A stretch of DNA of 64,000 nucleotides. Source: Chitinophaga cymbidii (GTDB lineage: Bacteria > Bacteroidota > Bacteroidia > Chitinophagales > Chitinophagaceae). The stretch is taken from the NCBI RefSeq assembly GCF_007992715.1, contig NZ_BKAU01000001.1, forward strand, positions 1,860,001 to 1,924,000, written 5' to 3'. A program made the position numbers and the translations under genes. The notes beneath the pieces are model-generated. The model searched no databases. It had not been told where the DNA came from and saw nothing but the letters and a program-made list of their open reading frames with translations. Each line of letters starts with the position of its first letter. Position 1 is the first letter of the stretch. Shown here piece by piece: positions 1 through 9,648 of the stretch.

Positions 1-235
1 CGGCGGGGTTGTCGATCTGCACAACGAAGCGGAGATCTTCCACATTTTCCTGCTGGATGTTCAGCTTGTATCCTTTTTTGATCATGTCGTTGGTTTCCAC
101 AGGAGCAGCTTTTGTTTTGCTGCCCTTGCCGCCGGCGTAGGCAAAGGTTTCCTGCTGCGCGGCTGCCTGCAGGGAAAGGGCCAGTGCTGCGACTGTTAAA
201 AGATGTTTTGGTGAGAAAACAAAACTGTGTTTCAT
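1..235 (-). CDS. Secreted protein, N-terminal part only
   Basis: The start codon is the ATG complementary to 233-235, and the reading frame stays open to the window edge, so only about 78 N-terminal residues are visible. They begin MKHSFVFSPK and continue with a hydrophobic stretch ending in QAAAQQE, which reads as a Sec signal peptide cleaved near residue 26. The mature start is Gly/Lys/Thr-rich (GGKGSKTKAA) and polar. I do not recognise a family from this fragment. It lies downstream of susD on the same strand but about 350 bases away, with hairpins between, so it is probably a separate transcription unit. Confidence 0.6.
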   Translation of the reverse strand, partial: MKHSFVFSPKHLLTVAALALSLQAAAQQETFAYAGGKGSKTKAAPVETNDMIKKGYKLNIQQENVEDLRFVVQIDNPA

Positions 236-585
236 GGTGATTTGGATATTTAATTAGTTAACTCTGCGGGTCCTGTAAGTAAGTTTTACAATGCAAAGTT
301 CTGAGGCTGTCGTTAACGTAACATTAAGGGCGCATTAAGTAAATATGAGCAGATAGTTGTCTTAATGTTATGACCGGGCTGACGTGTCTTTTTATCGGGA
401 TTCTTCTTAAGCTATTTCTTTTCGATGAGGTTAATGTTTTGTTAACCGGAAAACGAAAGTACGATTTCCTGTGATTCAACAATCAAAATGAATAGAAAAT
501 TTTCAAAAACAAATGTGTGTTTTATACACAAACACTGGAGCCGGCCCTGAAGCAATTGCTCCCGGACCAGCCCCAGCGGCGGGAT
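236..585. other. 350-base gap downstream of susD
   Basis: I see no gene here. The part next to susD holds two hairpins (listed separately). The part next to the downstream secreted-protein gene is AT-rich. It has a promoter-like octamer on the minus strand (complement of 294-301, GAACTTTG, one mismatch to TAnnTTTG) about 60 bases before that gene's ATG, but no clear -33 element at the right distance. Confidence 0.5.
515..574 (-). terminator. Hairpin pair downstream of susD
   Basis: On the minus strand just after the susD stop there is an 11-pair hairpin (537-547 with 564-574, including G-T wobbles) around an inner AGCAATTGCT palindrome. A second small hairpin (TGTGT/ACACA, 515-530) follows, and then a T-rich tract. 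The position suits termination or 3'-end protection of the susCD mRNA, but no long uninterrupted T run is present. Confidence 0.4.
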
Positions 586-2343
586 TTAATACAATGGATT
601 CTGGATCATCTTGTTATTTCTTCTGATCTCTTCCGCCATGATGGGCAGGAGGTAGTGCTTTTCGGTGAACTTGCGTTCCTGCACACCGGATGTTAATACT
701 TTGTAAGTGTAAACGAGTGTATTACCGTTCAGTTTGCCTTCGATGTCGATCGCCTTGGCGGGACCGCTGAACACGGTGGTGGCGATCAGCCAGCGGCGCG
801 CGTCGAAGTAACGGTGTTCCTCAAAGGCCAGTTCATACCGGCGTTCATAGCGGTACATCTCCGTCAGCGCGTCACCGGTTACGGAAGCGGCCAGCGCCGG
901 CATGCCCGCACGGGTGCGTACTTCGTTGATCGCACTGCGGGCGGAGGGCTCGTCGCCAAGTTCCAGGGAGGCTTCCGCGAAGTTCAGCTTGATCTCCGCA
1001 TAACGGAAGAACAGCCAGGACTGGTCGCCGCGGAAGAACTGCGCATCCAGGTTGATGTCCATGAACTTGCGGAGATAGTAGCCGGTGTAGGTGCCGTTCC
1101 AGTTTTCGATGGGACTGTTGCGCGTATCCAGCCCGTTGACCATTTCAATAGTGCCGTCCGCTCTTCTCCGTTCATAGCGGGCCGTCTGGATAACGCCTAC
1201 CGGGTCGTTGGCCTGCGCATCGCTGGGGCGTTTTTTCCAGGGAGCGCCATTATAAAGTATGGTGGCGTAAAAGCGGGGATCGCGGCCAACATAGGGCTGC
1301 TTTGCCATGTCGGGATTGTTCCAGTTGAACGGCGTGCCGTCTGCCATCTGGTATCCTTCCACAAAATTTTCCAGCGGAACGTTACCACCCCAGTTGTGAT
1401 AGCCATTCGGACCGTTGTACAGATCATGCGAAGTGCCGAGTTGCTGGCGGTTGAAGTATTTGCAGAAGATCACCTCCGGGTTGTCTTTGTCAAGAAAGAT
1501 CCGCGTATAGTTCTCCACCGGTGATGTGGAAGGTTTGTACAAGGAGAACACATTGCTGTCGATGATCGCTTTGGCGGCATCCCTTGCCAGTATCCAGCGG
1601 GCCTGGCGGTCACCGCCCACATACCCAAAGGCGGGCTCGGTATTGCCGGGCCGGTTGAACAGATCGCTGGCGGCATACAGCAGCATCCTGGCTTTCAGGG
1701 CCATTGCGGCGTAGTTGGTGGCGCGGCCGGTGTTATCTCTTTCATGTACTGCCGGCAGCAATGCAATGGCGCTGTCGCACTCATCGGTAATATACTTTAC
1801 GCATTCTTCGAAGCTGTTGCGGGAGAGCAGCATGGCTTCCCCGTCATCCAGCTTGAATATCTGCGTTACCAGCGGAACGCCGCCCCAGTATTTCACCAGC
1901 ATCTGATAGAAATAGGCGCGCAGGAAATGCACTTCGCCTTTGAGCCGCGTGCGCTGCGCATCATCTTTAAAAGGCACTTTATCTACCATTTCAAAAAAGA
2001 TGTTGCAGTTGCGGATGGCTTTGTAATGATCGCCCCAAAGCCCGAAAAGGTTCAGCGCGCCGAGGTCTTCGGGAGACATGGCTTCGGTTACCGAAGTGGT
2101 GGTGCCGTAGTTGTGAATGAAACGACTTTCATCCGTCATGGAAGACAGCATGACTTCGTTGAACCCGTGCCGCATTTTGGTGTACAGGTCGTTCACATAA
2201 GCCTGTACCAGGTTCGGGTCATTCCATACATCGTCTTCTGTAAACTCGGTGAGTGGTTTCTTTTCCAGGAAATCCTTGTTGCATGCGGTGGTGAAGGCCA
2301 GCAGCGTAAGGGTTATGATGAATGTATTGATCGTCTTGTTCAT
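586..2343 (-). CDS. SusD/RagB-family nutrient-binding lipoprotein
   Basis: This 585-residue protein is the surface lipoprotein partner of the TonB-dependent transporter encoded just upstream. It starts MNKTINTFII with a lipoprotein signal peptide and lipobox ending at Cys21 (AFTTAC). The following NKDFLEKKPLTEF is typical of SusD/RagB family starts. The C-terminal part has the family's conserved YAEIKLNFAEA and RYERRYELAFEEHRYFD segments. Length is normal. Only 10 bases separate it from susC, so the two are cotranscribed. No glycoside hydrolase, sulfatase, peptidase or regulator gene accompanies the pair, so the substrate cannot be inferred. Confidence 0.95.
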   Translation of the reverse strand: MNKTINTFIITLTLLAFTTACNKDFLEKKPLTEFTEDDVWNDPNLVQAYVNDLYTKMRHGFNEVMLSSMTDESRFIHNYGTTTSVTEAMSPEDLGALNLFGLWGDHYKAIRNCNIFFEMVDKVPFKDDAQRTRLKGEVHFLRAYFYQMLVKYWGGVPLVTQIFKLDDGEAMLLSRNSFEECVKYITDECDSAIALLPAVHERDNTGRATNYAAMALKARMLLYAASDLFNRPGNTEPAFGYVGGDRQARWILARDAAKAIIDSNVFSLYKPSTSPVENYTRIFLDKDNPEVIFCKYFNRQQLGTSHDLYNGPNGYHNWGGNVPLENFVEGYQMADGTPFNWNNPDMAKQPYVGRDPRFYATILYNGAPWKKRPSDAQANDPVGVIQTARYERRRADGTIEMVNGLDTRNSPIENWNGTYTGYYLRKFMDINLDAQFFRGDQSWLFFRYAEIKLNFAEASLELGDEPSARSAINEVRTRAGMPALAASVTGDALTEMYRYERRYELAFEEHRYFDARRWLIATTVFSGPAKAIDIEGKLNGNTLVYTYKVLTSGVQERKFTEKHYLLPIMAEEIRRNNKMIQNPLY

Positions 2344-2353
2344 AGCGCATGAT

Positions 2354-5300
2354 TTAGAAGGTTACGTTGAGGCCGGCGTTGAAGATCCTTGTCTGCGGAT
2401 AGAATTGTCCGCTGCCGGTGGGTGATTCAGGATCGAAGATCTTCACTTTGTCGAATGTGAGGAGATTCTGTCCGCTCACATAGAAGCGCAGTTCTTCCAT
2501 CCCTACCCGTTTGCGCAGGCGCTCTGAAATAGAGTAGCCCAGCTCAACGGTTTTCAGGCGCAGGTAATCGGTATCCCACAGCCAGAAAGTGTTCTGGCGG
2601 CTTACCCAGTATTCGCGGTCGCGGTCATAAGGGCGCGGCATGGAGGCGTCTATGTTTTGCTCCGTCCATCTGTCCGCCGCGATCTTCATCGGGAAGTTGC
2701 CGATCAGTCCGGATTCCGTGCGGATGTACTGGCTGGAGCCGGTGGCGCCCTGCCATAACATGGTGAGGTCAAACCCTTTGTAATCGGCGCCCAGCGTGAG
2801 GCCGTAGTTCCAGGTCGGGTATTCGGAGCGGTTCACGCGGATGCGGTCCAGGTCGTTGATCACACCGTCTTCATTCACATCCCTGAAAATAACGTCACCG
2901 GGCACCGCGCCGCCGATGTGCGGATAGTCGTCTATCGCTTTCTGGTCGCGGAAGATGCCGATCGCATCGTAATAAAGGTTGGCGCCGATCTGTTTGCCGG
3001 TGGAGCGCTGCCACTCGGGCACATTCGGCACTTCATCCCAGAATACGATCTTGTTGCGGGCATGCGAGATATTGGCTACCACCTCGTAGGTAAATTTTTT
3101 CACCGTGCGTTTGTGCGTGAGATGCAAGTCGATGCCCTGGTTCTTCACTTTCCCGATGTTTTCATCCGGCAGCGTGAGGCCGGTGTAGATGGGGATGGAA
3201 GCGGATCTTGGGGTGAGGATGCTGTAGCGGTTGGTGTAGAAATATTCCGCTTCCAGGCCGATCAGCCCGTTGAAGAATTTCGTTTCGATGGCTATATCCA
3301 GGTTGTTCGATACTTCCCAGGTGATGTTCTCGTTGGGAATGCGCAGTGCGTAAATGCCCTGGTACACTTTTTCTCCGAATACCATGCCGCCGGCGGGGAT
3401 GTTGAAGGTATTCAGGTACTGGAATGCGGCCACCTGGTCGTTACCCATTTGTCCGTATGAAGCGCGGACCTTGAAGTAATCCACCGTAGTGCCGATGGCG
3501 CTTTTCCAGAAGTTCTCGCGGGAAAGCACCCATCCGGCGGATACGCCGGGGAAGAAGCCGAAGCGTTTGTTAGACGGGAAGTTCTGCGAGCCGTCGTATC
3601 GCCAGTTGAAGTCGAAGAGATATTTCTCATCGAAATTATAGGAAAGCCTGCCGAAGTAGTTGAGGCGCGCATAATCGAAACCGCCGCCGGTGTTATCCTT
3701 TTCTTCATTGCTGCCGGCGAAGAGCTGATCTACGGCGTCTGACATGAAATAGCGCCTTCTGGCCCAGAGGTTATCCCCTTTCGATTCATTGCGTTCGATT
3801 GCGACGATGGCGCCGACATTGTGTTTGCCGAAACTACGGAGGTAATTGATCTTGGCGTTGATGGTGATGCTTTGGTTCTGGTTAAACCATTCCTCCAGTT
3901 CGGGTGAAGCAATGCCGCGCTGGGAGGCTTCGAGCTGCGGCTGGTCGTTGGCGTCGAATCCCTGCAGGGTGTAGAGCGTCCAGGGTTTGATGAAGCGCTT
4001 GTTGAAATTGAAGTTCTGGTCCAGCGCAAAGTTGCCGTCCACAAAAAGCCCTTCCACGCCCGGTATGTACAGCATCACGCCGAGGTTGGAGTTGATGACG
4101 TAGGTTTTGTCCCGCTGATAGCCGATCTCGTTGGTGCTGGTCACAACGGGATTATCACCGTACTCGATATCCGGACCGGGCAGTCCGTTCGGCCAGACGG
4201 CCGCTTCTGTGGGCCTGCCGCGGAGCAGGGCGCGGAAGATAGACCCGGCGCTGCGCGGCGGGAAGTTACGGTCTTCCAGCCTGCCCGCGAGGTCGAGGCG
4301 GATGGTGAGGTACTTGTTCACGTTCGCGTCCAGGTTAGCGCGGATCTGGTGCTGTTTGTAGTTGGTGGCGCTGTTCCTGTAAATGCCGTCCTGGAAAAGG
4401 GTGCCGAGCGAAACGAAGTACACGAATTTGTCCGACCCGCCGCGCAGCGAGAGGTCGTGCCGGCTTTGGCTGGACAAAGGCTTGACCACTTCGTCTATCC
4501 AGTCGGTGTTGGGATAGCGCCAGGGATCGGAGCCGTCCGCGAATTTCTGGATCTCTTCTTCTGTGAATTTGGGCTGATCGCCGCCATTCACGTTGATCTC
4601 GTTCACAATGCGCGCGTAGGTAGGCGCATCGGCCATCTCGGGCAGGCGGGTGGCTTGTGTAAGGCCCTGATTGAAGCTGTAGCTCAGCAGGGGTTTACCG
4701 GTGCGGCCGCGCTTGGTGGTGATGAGTATCACACCGTTGGCGGCGCGGGAACCGAAGATGGCCGCGGAAGCGTCTTTCAGCACGGAAACGTTCTCGATGT
4801 CGTTCGGGTTGAGGCGCTGGTAGCCGTCGCGCGGAATACCATCGATCACCACGAGCGGATCGGAGTTGCGGAAAGTGCTGCGTCCGCGGATGAGGATGCG
4901 GGAGCCGTCGTAGCCCGGCTCACCGCTGCTGTTGATGGCCATAAGACCGGAAACTCTTCCCACGAGCGCGTTTGAAACGTTCACGGTAGGAGCCTGCTTG
5001 ATCTCCGAGCCTTTCACGGTGCTCACGGAGCCGGTCTTGGTCACTTTTTTGGTGGTGCCGTAGCCGGTCACCACATACTCGTCCAGCTGTTTTTCAGTTT
5101 CCTTCAGCAGAATGTCCAGCGAGGACTTTCCGCCTACAGGGTACTCCAATTGTTCATAGCCGATGAACTGCAGTACCAGCGTGGCTTGCGGGTCTACGTC
5201 CGTGAGGGTGAAATTCCCTTTTTCGTCCGTAGCAGTCCCTTTCTGCGTGCCTTTGACCATCACGGTAACGCCGGGCAGGGAAAGATTTTTTACGTCTTTC

Positions 5301-5431
5301 ACTTTGCCTTTCACCGTGATGTTCTTTGATTGCTGGGCCTGCGTGTTCTGGGCCTTGGAAACGGGCATGTTTCCGAAAAGGGCGAATGCCGCCATCAGGA
5401 TGGCGCCGCCATAACGTGGAATCGGTCGCAT
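2354..5431 (-). CDS. SusC/RagA-family TonB-linked outer membrane transporter
   Basis: At 1025 residues this is a TonB-dependent outer membrane channel that imports a ligand captured by the SusD partner. A signal peptide covers about residues 1-27. A carboxypeptidase-D regulatory-like beta-sandwich follows (about 37-112), then a TonB-box region (DEYVVTGYG, 117-125), the plug domain (130-245, with VVIDGIPRDGYQRLNP and the family's LKDASAAIFGSRAANGVILITTK-type segment), and a beta-barrel to the C terminus ending in Phe. There is no N-terminal STN (secretin/TonB) domain, so anti-sigma-type signalling is not expected. It heads a susC-susD operon. Confidence 0.96.
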   Translation of the reverse strand: MRPIPRYGGAILMAAFALFGNMPVSKAQNTQAQQSKNITVKGKVKDVKNLSLPGVTVMVKGTQKGTATDEKGNFTLTDVDPQATLVLQFIGYEQLEYPVGGKSSLDILLKETEKQLDEYVVTGYGTTKKVTKTGSVSTVKGSEIKQAPTVNVSNALVGRVSGLMAINSSGEPGYDGSRILIRGRSTFRNSDPLVVIDGIPRDGYQRLNPNDIENVSVLKDASAAIFGSRAANGVILITTKRGRTGKPLLSYSFNQGLTQATRLPEMADAPTYARIVNEINVNGGDQPKFTEEEIQKFADGSDPWRYPNTDWIDEVVKPLSSQSRHDLSLRGGSDKFVYFVSLGTLFQDGIYRNSATNYKQHQIRANLDANVNKYLTIRLDLAGRLEDRNFPPRSAGSIFRALLRGRPTEAAVWPNGLPGPDIEYGDNPVVTSTNEIGYQRDKTYVINSNLGVMLYIPGVEGLFVDGNFALDQNFNFNKRFIKPWTLYTLQGFDANDQPQLEASQRGIASPELEEWFNQNQSITINAKINYLRSFGKHNVGAIVAIERNESKGDNLWARRRYFMSDAVDQLFAGSNEEKDNTGGGFDYARLNYFGRLSYNFDEKYLFDFNWRYDGSQNFPSNKRFGFFPGVSAGWVLSRENFWKSAIGTTVDYFKVRASYGQMGNDQVAAFQYLNTFNIPAGGMVFGEKVYQGIYALRIPNENITWEVSNNLDIAIETKFFNGLIGLEAEYFYTNRYSILTPRSASIPIYTGLTLPDENIGKVKNQGIDLHLTHKRTVKKFTYEVVANISHARNKIVFWDEVPNVPEWQRSTGKQIGANLYYDAIGIFRDQKAIDDYPHIGGAVPGDVIFRDVNEDGVINDLDRIRVNRSEYPTWNYGLTLGADYKGFDLTMLWQGATGSSQYIRTESGLIGNFPMKIAADRWTEQNIDASMPRPYDRDREYWVSRQNTFWLWDTDYLRLKTVELGYSISERLRKRVGMEELRFYVSGQNLLTFDKVKIFDPESPTGSGQFYPQTRIFNAGLNVTF

Positions 5432-5524
5432 AAAGATTAGGTTGCTTTGGGTTAAAAAATAGTAACGATCACTGTTTGTTGCTGTTTCGTATGCTCTTTT
5501 TATGGTTTTTCAAACGGGTTATTC

Positions 5525-5545
5525 TTATCTAGTCAAGTTATCTAG
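5525..5545. repeat. 8-bp direct repeat upstream of susC
   Basis: TTATCTAG occurs at 5525-5532 and again at 5538-5545, so the copies are 13 bp apart and separated by TCAAG. It lies in the divergent region between susC (minus) and a lipoprotein gene (plus), about 95-115 bases before the susC start. It could be a regulator binding site, but that is inference only. Confidence 0.35.
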
Positions 5546-5637
5546 TTTTTCTTTAAATTTTTTCGAAAAATAAGCGTCGTAAGTACGCCGTTTGTTAAAA
5601 AACATTGGGTAACTTCATTACAAGAATCCACAACGCT

Positions 5638-6279
5638 ATGAAACTGAGGTATCTGCCTGGTTTGATCGCTTTTGTCGTTGTAGCTGCCTGCGGAAAGGAA
5701 CAAAGCCTCGAGGGGCCTTACCGCAGCAATGTCTGCGACTATGCTCCTTATGCCGAGGGTTCTTTATTTGAGTACGAACAGACCGGCGGTACGCCGGCGG
5801 ACACCATTCACTATACTTTACGGGCAAGCGGGGACACGTCTTTGAACGGGGAGCCGTATATTTTGCTGGAAGACGATGCTACGGGCGGGTTTTCCCTGTT
5901 CCGCTGTAATGGCGGCGAATACATGCAGCTGGTGGATGTGAGCAGCCTGCCCAATGCGCCGGAGGAACCGGTGAGAACGGTTTATCTGCGTGATGATCTG
6001 CCGCGGGGCGGAAGCTGGACGGAAACGCTGCCGCTGACGGTGCCCGGTCTTGGCGAATTAGCGCTGACGCTGCGGTATACCATCGTGGAGAAGGGGACGG
6101 TGAAAGTGGTGTTGGGAAAGGAATATAAAGATGTGATCGGCGTGCAGATGGACGTATCCATGCCGCCATTGGTGTTGCCGCAGGTGTTGAGCACGAGTTT
6201 TTTTGCGAAAGGGGTGGGGCTGATCCAGGCGGATACGGAGGAGGATACTACGCGGTTGAAGGCGTATACGATCAGGTGA
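5638..6279 (+). CDS. Lipoprotein of unknown function
   Basis: This is a 213-residue protein. The ATG at 5638 is chosen over an upstream TTG because it places the signal peptide MKLRYLPGLIAFVVVAAC at the N terminus, with lipobox VVAAC and Cys18 as the lipidated residue. The remainder is rich in beta-prone segments (for example EPYILLEDDATGGF). I do not recognise a family. Similar small Bacteroidota lipoproteins often carry eight or so beta strands. The 3' end overlaps the convergent AlkA-like gene by 8 bases. Confidence 0.8.
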   Translation: MKLRYLPGLIAFVVVAACGKEQSLEGPYRSNVCDYAPYAEGSLFEYEQTGGTPADTIHYTLRASGDTSLNGEPYILLEDDATGGFSLFRCNGGEYMQLVDVSSLPNAPEEPVRTVYLRDDLPRGGSWTETLPLTVPGLGELALTLRYTIVEKGTVKVVLGKEYKDVIGVQMDVSMPPLVLPQVLSTSFFAKGVGLIQADTEEDTTRLKAYTIR

Positions 6280-6889
6280 CCGGCACCGCATCTTTCCAGG
6301 CCCAGAGATACCGGCAGGCGTGCGTTCTGTAGGGCGCCCATTTTTCCGAGAGCTTCATCAGTTTTGCGCGATAGGCTTTTTTATCCGCCGTATCGAGCTT
6401 GTACAGCTTGTTCATGGCTTGCTGCAGGCCAAGGTCATCGCAGGCGAATACATCTTCCCGCCCGAGATAGAACATCAGCAACATCTCCACTGTCCATCTG
6501 CCTACGCCTTTGATCTGCGTCAGGTAAGCGATCACTTCATCATTACCAAGCTTGTGCAGTTTCGCGTCGGTGAGCTTTTCGGCGATCACGAAGCGGGCTA
6601 CGTTGTGCACGTAGCTTACTTTGGCGTTGGAAAGGCCGATGGCGCGGAGGGTTTCCGGCGGGGTGTCCAGGATTTGCTGTGGTTTGGGTTCTTTGCCGCC
6701 ATACAATTGCAAAAATCGTTTGTAGATCACCGCAGCCACTTTCACGGAAAGCTGCTGGCTCATGATGGAGCCGATGAGCTTCAGCGCGATGTTGCGGCGC
6801 ACCGGTAATACTTCCAGCGGCCCCGGGATGATCGTTTTCAGTTTTTTATCCTTGTGCAGGTGCGGTATGTAAACGTCGTGCGGTGTCAT
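6272..6889 (-). CDS. DNA-3-methyladenine glycosylase II family (HhH-GPD)
   Basis: This 205-residue base-excision repair glycosylase removes alkylated bases from DNA. The helix-hairpin-helix is at about 123-141 (LTQIKGVGRWTVEML), and the nearby DVFACDDLGLQ (146-156) supplies the catalytic Asp position of the HhH-GPD superfamily. It lacks the N-terminal TBP-like domain of E. coli AlkA, so it is a short form of the AlkA/MAG type. It is the last gene of a tight minus-strand run: cysS, then a glutaminyl-cyclase-like gene, then this gene only 3 bases further on. Its stop region overlaps a convergent lipoprotein gene. Confidence 0.88.
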   Translation of the reverse strand: MTPHDVYIPHLHKDKKLKTIIPGPLEVLPVRRNIALKLIGSIMSQQLSVKVAAVIYKRFLQLYGGKEPKPQQILDTPPETLRAIGLSNAKVSYVHNVARFVIAEKLTDAKLHKLGNDEVIAYLTQIKGVGRWTVEMLLMFYLGREDVFACDDLGLQQAMNKLYKLDTADKKAYRAKLMKLSEKWAPYRTHACRYLWAWKDAVPVT

Positions 6890-6892
6890 GGG

Positions 6893-7855
6893 TTAATAAT
6901 TGAAAGGCTGACCGTAGATCACGTTCAGGAGCGTTTGTCCCACTGCCTGCAAGGTCCTGCGGTCTATCACGGCAATATTGTCGTTCGTGGTGTGATGATG
7001 CGGCATGAAGTTCCCGTTCGGCTGTGTGGCAATGATGTCCAGCGTGGGAATGTTCGCGATCGTGTTGATGTAATAGTGATCATCTTCCGCGCCCGCGCCA
7101 TTGTTCTCATACCGGAAATAATCCGAGAACCCGCTCCGGTTCCCCACGTCCCAGATCATTTTCATTTGCGCGGGGGCGTATTGCCGGGAGAAGCTTTCGT
7201 AGTAGAAAGCGGAGTTGCGTCCGCCCACCATGTCCAGCAGCACACCGTAATCCGCTTTATAACCGGGGATGTGCGGATGCTTTGCCCAGTATTGCGCACC
7301 GAGGCAGTAGCTGGCTTCCACGCCGGATTCGCCATAATCTTCCACGTCCGTCAGCAGGATGTCTATGCCCGCTGAAGGTTTCTCCAGCCCGAACTGACGC
7401 GCCATTTCCAGCAGTACGGCCACGCCGCTGGCGCCATCGTCCGCACCGTCGAATTGTTTGCTTTTATCGAAGGCGTCTTTATCCGCATATGGGCGGGTGT
7501 CCCAGTGTGCGAGCAGCAGGATGCGTTTTTTGGCGGCGGGATTGAAGGAAGCGATGATGTTGATGCAGGGCAGTGATTTTTGCTTCGGGGCCGTGACGGT
7601 AGTGCGTTGCACGTACACGGTATCGGCGAGCGCCCGCAGGTATGCGGTGAGCCAGGCGGCGCAGGCTTCCTGTTCCGGTGTGCCGGGGATGCGCGGGCCG
7701 AAGGCCAGTTGCTTTTCAACACAGGCGTAAGCTGAATCGGCTGAAAAGGCAGGAGCGGCCGCTGTTCCGGAATCGTTATCCGTCTGCGAGCCCTGCCGGT
7801 TGCCCTGGTTACAGGCAGCAAACGTGATCGCGGCCAGTATGATCATCCTCCTCAT
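6893..7855 (-). CDS. M28-family zinc lipoprotein, glutaminyl-peptide cyclotransferase-like
   Basis: This 320-residue secreted protein has a lipoprotein signal (MRRMIILAAITFAAC, Cys15). Metal and catalytic residues of the M28/glutaminyl cyclase fold are visible: HWDTRP (His117, Asp119), GADDGASG (Asp139-140), DVEDYGESG (Glu173/Glu176), LLDMVG (Asp208) and the late His cluster MPHHHTTND (286-288). Members form N-terminal pyroglutamate on secreted proteins or act as aminopeptidases; in Bacteroidota the DVEDYG variant is typical of glutaminyl cyclases. It starts 16 bases after cysS and is probably cotranscribed with it. Enzyme activity is inferred from motifs. Confidence 0.85.
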   Translation of the reverse strand: MRRMIILAAITFAACNQGNRQGSQTDNDSGTAAAPAFSADSAYACVEKQLAFGPRIPGTPEQEACAAWLTAYLRALADTVYVQRTTVTAPKQKSLPCINIIASFNPAAKKRILLLAHWDTRPYADKDAFDKSKQFDGADDGASGVAVLLEMARQFGLEKPSAGIDILLTDVEDYGESGVEASYCLGAQYWAKHPHIPGYKADYGVLLDMVGGRNSAFYYESFSRQYAPAQMKMIWDVGNRSGFSDYFRYENNGAGAEDDHYYINTIANIPTLDIIATQPNGNFMPHHHTTNDNIAVIDRRTLQAVGQTLLNVIYGQPFNY

Positions 7856-7871
7856 AAAATATTATGCTGAT

Positions 7872-9368
7872 TTAGTCGATGGCATAACTCACGGTACCGT
7901 CTTTCTCGTCCTTCAACTGTATGCCGATGGAGAGTAGCTGGTTGCGGATCTTGTCTGACGTAGCGTAATCCTTTTTGCCTTTGGCTTCCTTGCGGATGTC
8001 TATCAGCAGCTGCAGCACGCCGTCCAGCTTGTTGCTATCCTGCGCTTTTTCCGGCTTCAGCCCGAGGATATCTATGAGATAGGTTTGCCAGGTCTGCTTC
8101 AGAAATTCAAAGGTGCTTTCATTCAGCTCGTGCATTTTCACCTGTCCGCCGCGGAGGGAGTTGATGACCGGCGCCAGCTCGAACAGGTTGGCGAGCACTT
8201 TGGCGGTGCTGAGGTCGTCGTTCATGGCGGTTTCACAATCGCGGCACCAGGCGATCACCTGCGCGTCCAGCTCTTCGTTGATGGCTGCGCCGTTGCTCAC
8301 GTAGGTGAGTTTCTGCAGCACTTCGTAAGCGTGCCAGAGGCGCTGCAATCCTTTCTCTGCGGCCTGCAGGGCTTCATTGGAGAAGTCGAGCGTGCTGCGG
8401 TAGTGTGTTTGCAGGATGAAGAAGCGGATGGTCATGGGGCTGTAGCCTTTTTCCAGCAAGGGATGCTGGCCGGAGAAAAGCTCGGTGAGGCGGATCTGGT
8501 TGTTATAACTTTTGCCCATCTTCTTGCCGTTGATGGTGATCATGTTGTTATGCACCCAGTAGCGCGCCATCATTTCGCCCTGCGCAATTTCGCTTTGCGC
8601 GATCTCGCATTCGTGGTGCGGGAACTGCAGGTCCATGCCGCCGCCGTGTATGTCGAACTGTTTGCCGAGGTATTTGCTGCTCATGGCGGAGCATTCGATG
8701 TGCCATCCCGGGAACCCGTCGCCCCAGGGGCTTGGCCAGCGCATCAGGTGCTCCGGCGGCGCTTTTTTCCAGAGGGCGAAATCCACTTTGTTCCTTTTCT
8801 CGTCCTGTCCGTCAAGGTCACGGGTGGTTTCCAGCTGGTCTTCGATCACACGGCCGCTGAGGATGCCGTAGTGATGGCCTTCGGAATATTTTTTTACATC
8901 GAAATAAACGGAGCCGTTCACCTCATAGGCGAAGCCGGCGTCCATGATCTTTTTGATCATTTCTATCTGTTCCACGATGTGCCCGGTGGCGGTAGGCTCG
9001 ATGCTTGGCGGGAGGGTGTTGAACTGCTCCATGGCCCAGTGGAAGAGGTTGGTGTACTTCTGCACCAGCTCCATGGGTTCCAGCTTTTCGAGCAATGCGC
9101 CTTTGGCGATCTTGTCTTCTGCCGCACGGCCTTCTTCCTCAAAATGGCCCGCGTCTGTAATGTTGCGCACATAACGCACCTTGTAGCCAAGGTGGAGGAG
9201 ATAGCGGTACAATACATCGAAGGTGATATTGGGCCGCGCATGGCCGAGGTGCGATTCCCCTGAAACGGTAGGGCCGCACACGTACATGCCCACGTGGCCG
9301 GGATATAGCGGAGTAAAGATTTCTTTTTGCCTGCTTAGGGTATTGTGTAGTTTAAGCTGTTCTGACAT
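7872..9368 (-). CDS. cysS: Cysteinyl-tRNA synthetase
   Basis: This 498-residue class I aminoacyl-tRNA synthetase charges tRNA-Cys. The zinc ligand Cys31 sits in YVCGPTV, the HIGH-type motif is HLGH (40-43), and further zinc ligands are in WHIECSAM and PHHECEIAQ. The KMSKS-type loop reads KKMGKSYNN near residue 280, with Gly in place of Ser. The C-terminal anticodon-binding helices end in the usual [15 protein letters not shown]. Length is normal. It is the first gene of a cysS / glutaminyl-cyclase-like / AlkA-like operon. The 280 bases upstream hold no gene I can support. Confidence 0.97.
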   Translation of the reverse strand: MSEQLKLHNTLSRQKEIFTPLYPGHVGMYVCGPTVSGESHLGHARPNITFDVLYRYLLHLGYKVRYVRNITDAGHFEEEGRAAEDKIAKGALLEKLEPMELVQKYTNLFHWAMEQFNTLPPSIEPTATGHIVEQIEMIKKIMDAGFAYEVNGSVYFDVKKYSEGHHYGILSGRVIEDQLETTRDLDGQDEKRNKVDFALWKKAPPEHLMRWPSPWGDGFPGWHIECSAMSSKYLGKQFDIHGGGMDLQFPHHECEIAQSEIAQGEMMARYWVHNNMITINGKKMGKSYNNQIRLTELFSGQHPLLEKGYSPMTIRFFILQTHYRSTLDFSNEALQAAEKGLQRLWHAYEVLQKLTYVSNGAAINEELDAQVIAWCRDCETAMNDDLSTAKVLANLFELAPVINSLRGGQVKMHELNESTFEFLKQTWQTYLIDILGLKPEKAQDSNKLDGVLQLLIDIRKEAKGKKDYATSDKIRNQLLSIGIQLKDEKDGTVSYAID

Positions 9369-9648
9369 ATCTGATATTTCGGACCGGCAATTTCGGACTT
9401 TCTATCCCGAATTTCGAATTTTTTAAGCAAAAAGCTGCAGGATTTGTCAATTTCAAATGATGTACGGCATTTGCTGCGGGGGGGTCGAATGCCGGGTGCG
9501 GAGCAGGTATTCCCGCCTGCGCATGATACCGGCGGGCCGCCTGCAATCTGTCTGCAGCGGTGGTAGCGGTTCTGGGCATGCAGCCTGCTGTTCGTCTTGA
9601 TCGGGGTAATGGTCGCCGGGTTTGCATCGGGCGTGCGGATGGCCCTCC

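Noticed and set aside
9352..9627. A 91-codon minus-strand frame upstream of cysS
   Set aside because: It overlaps the cysS start in another frame, is Arg/Pro/Ala-rich without pattern and has no promoter or conserved features.
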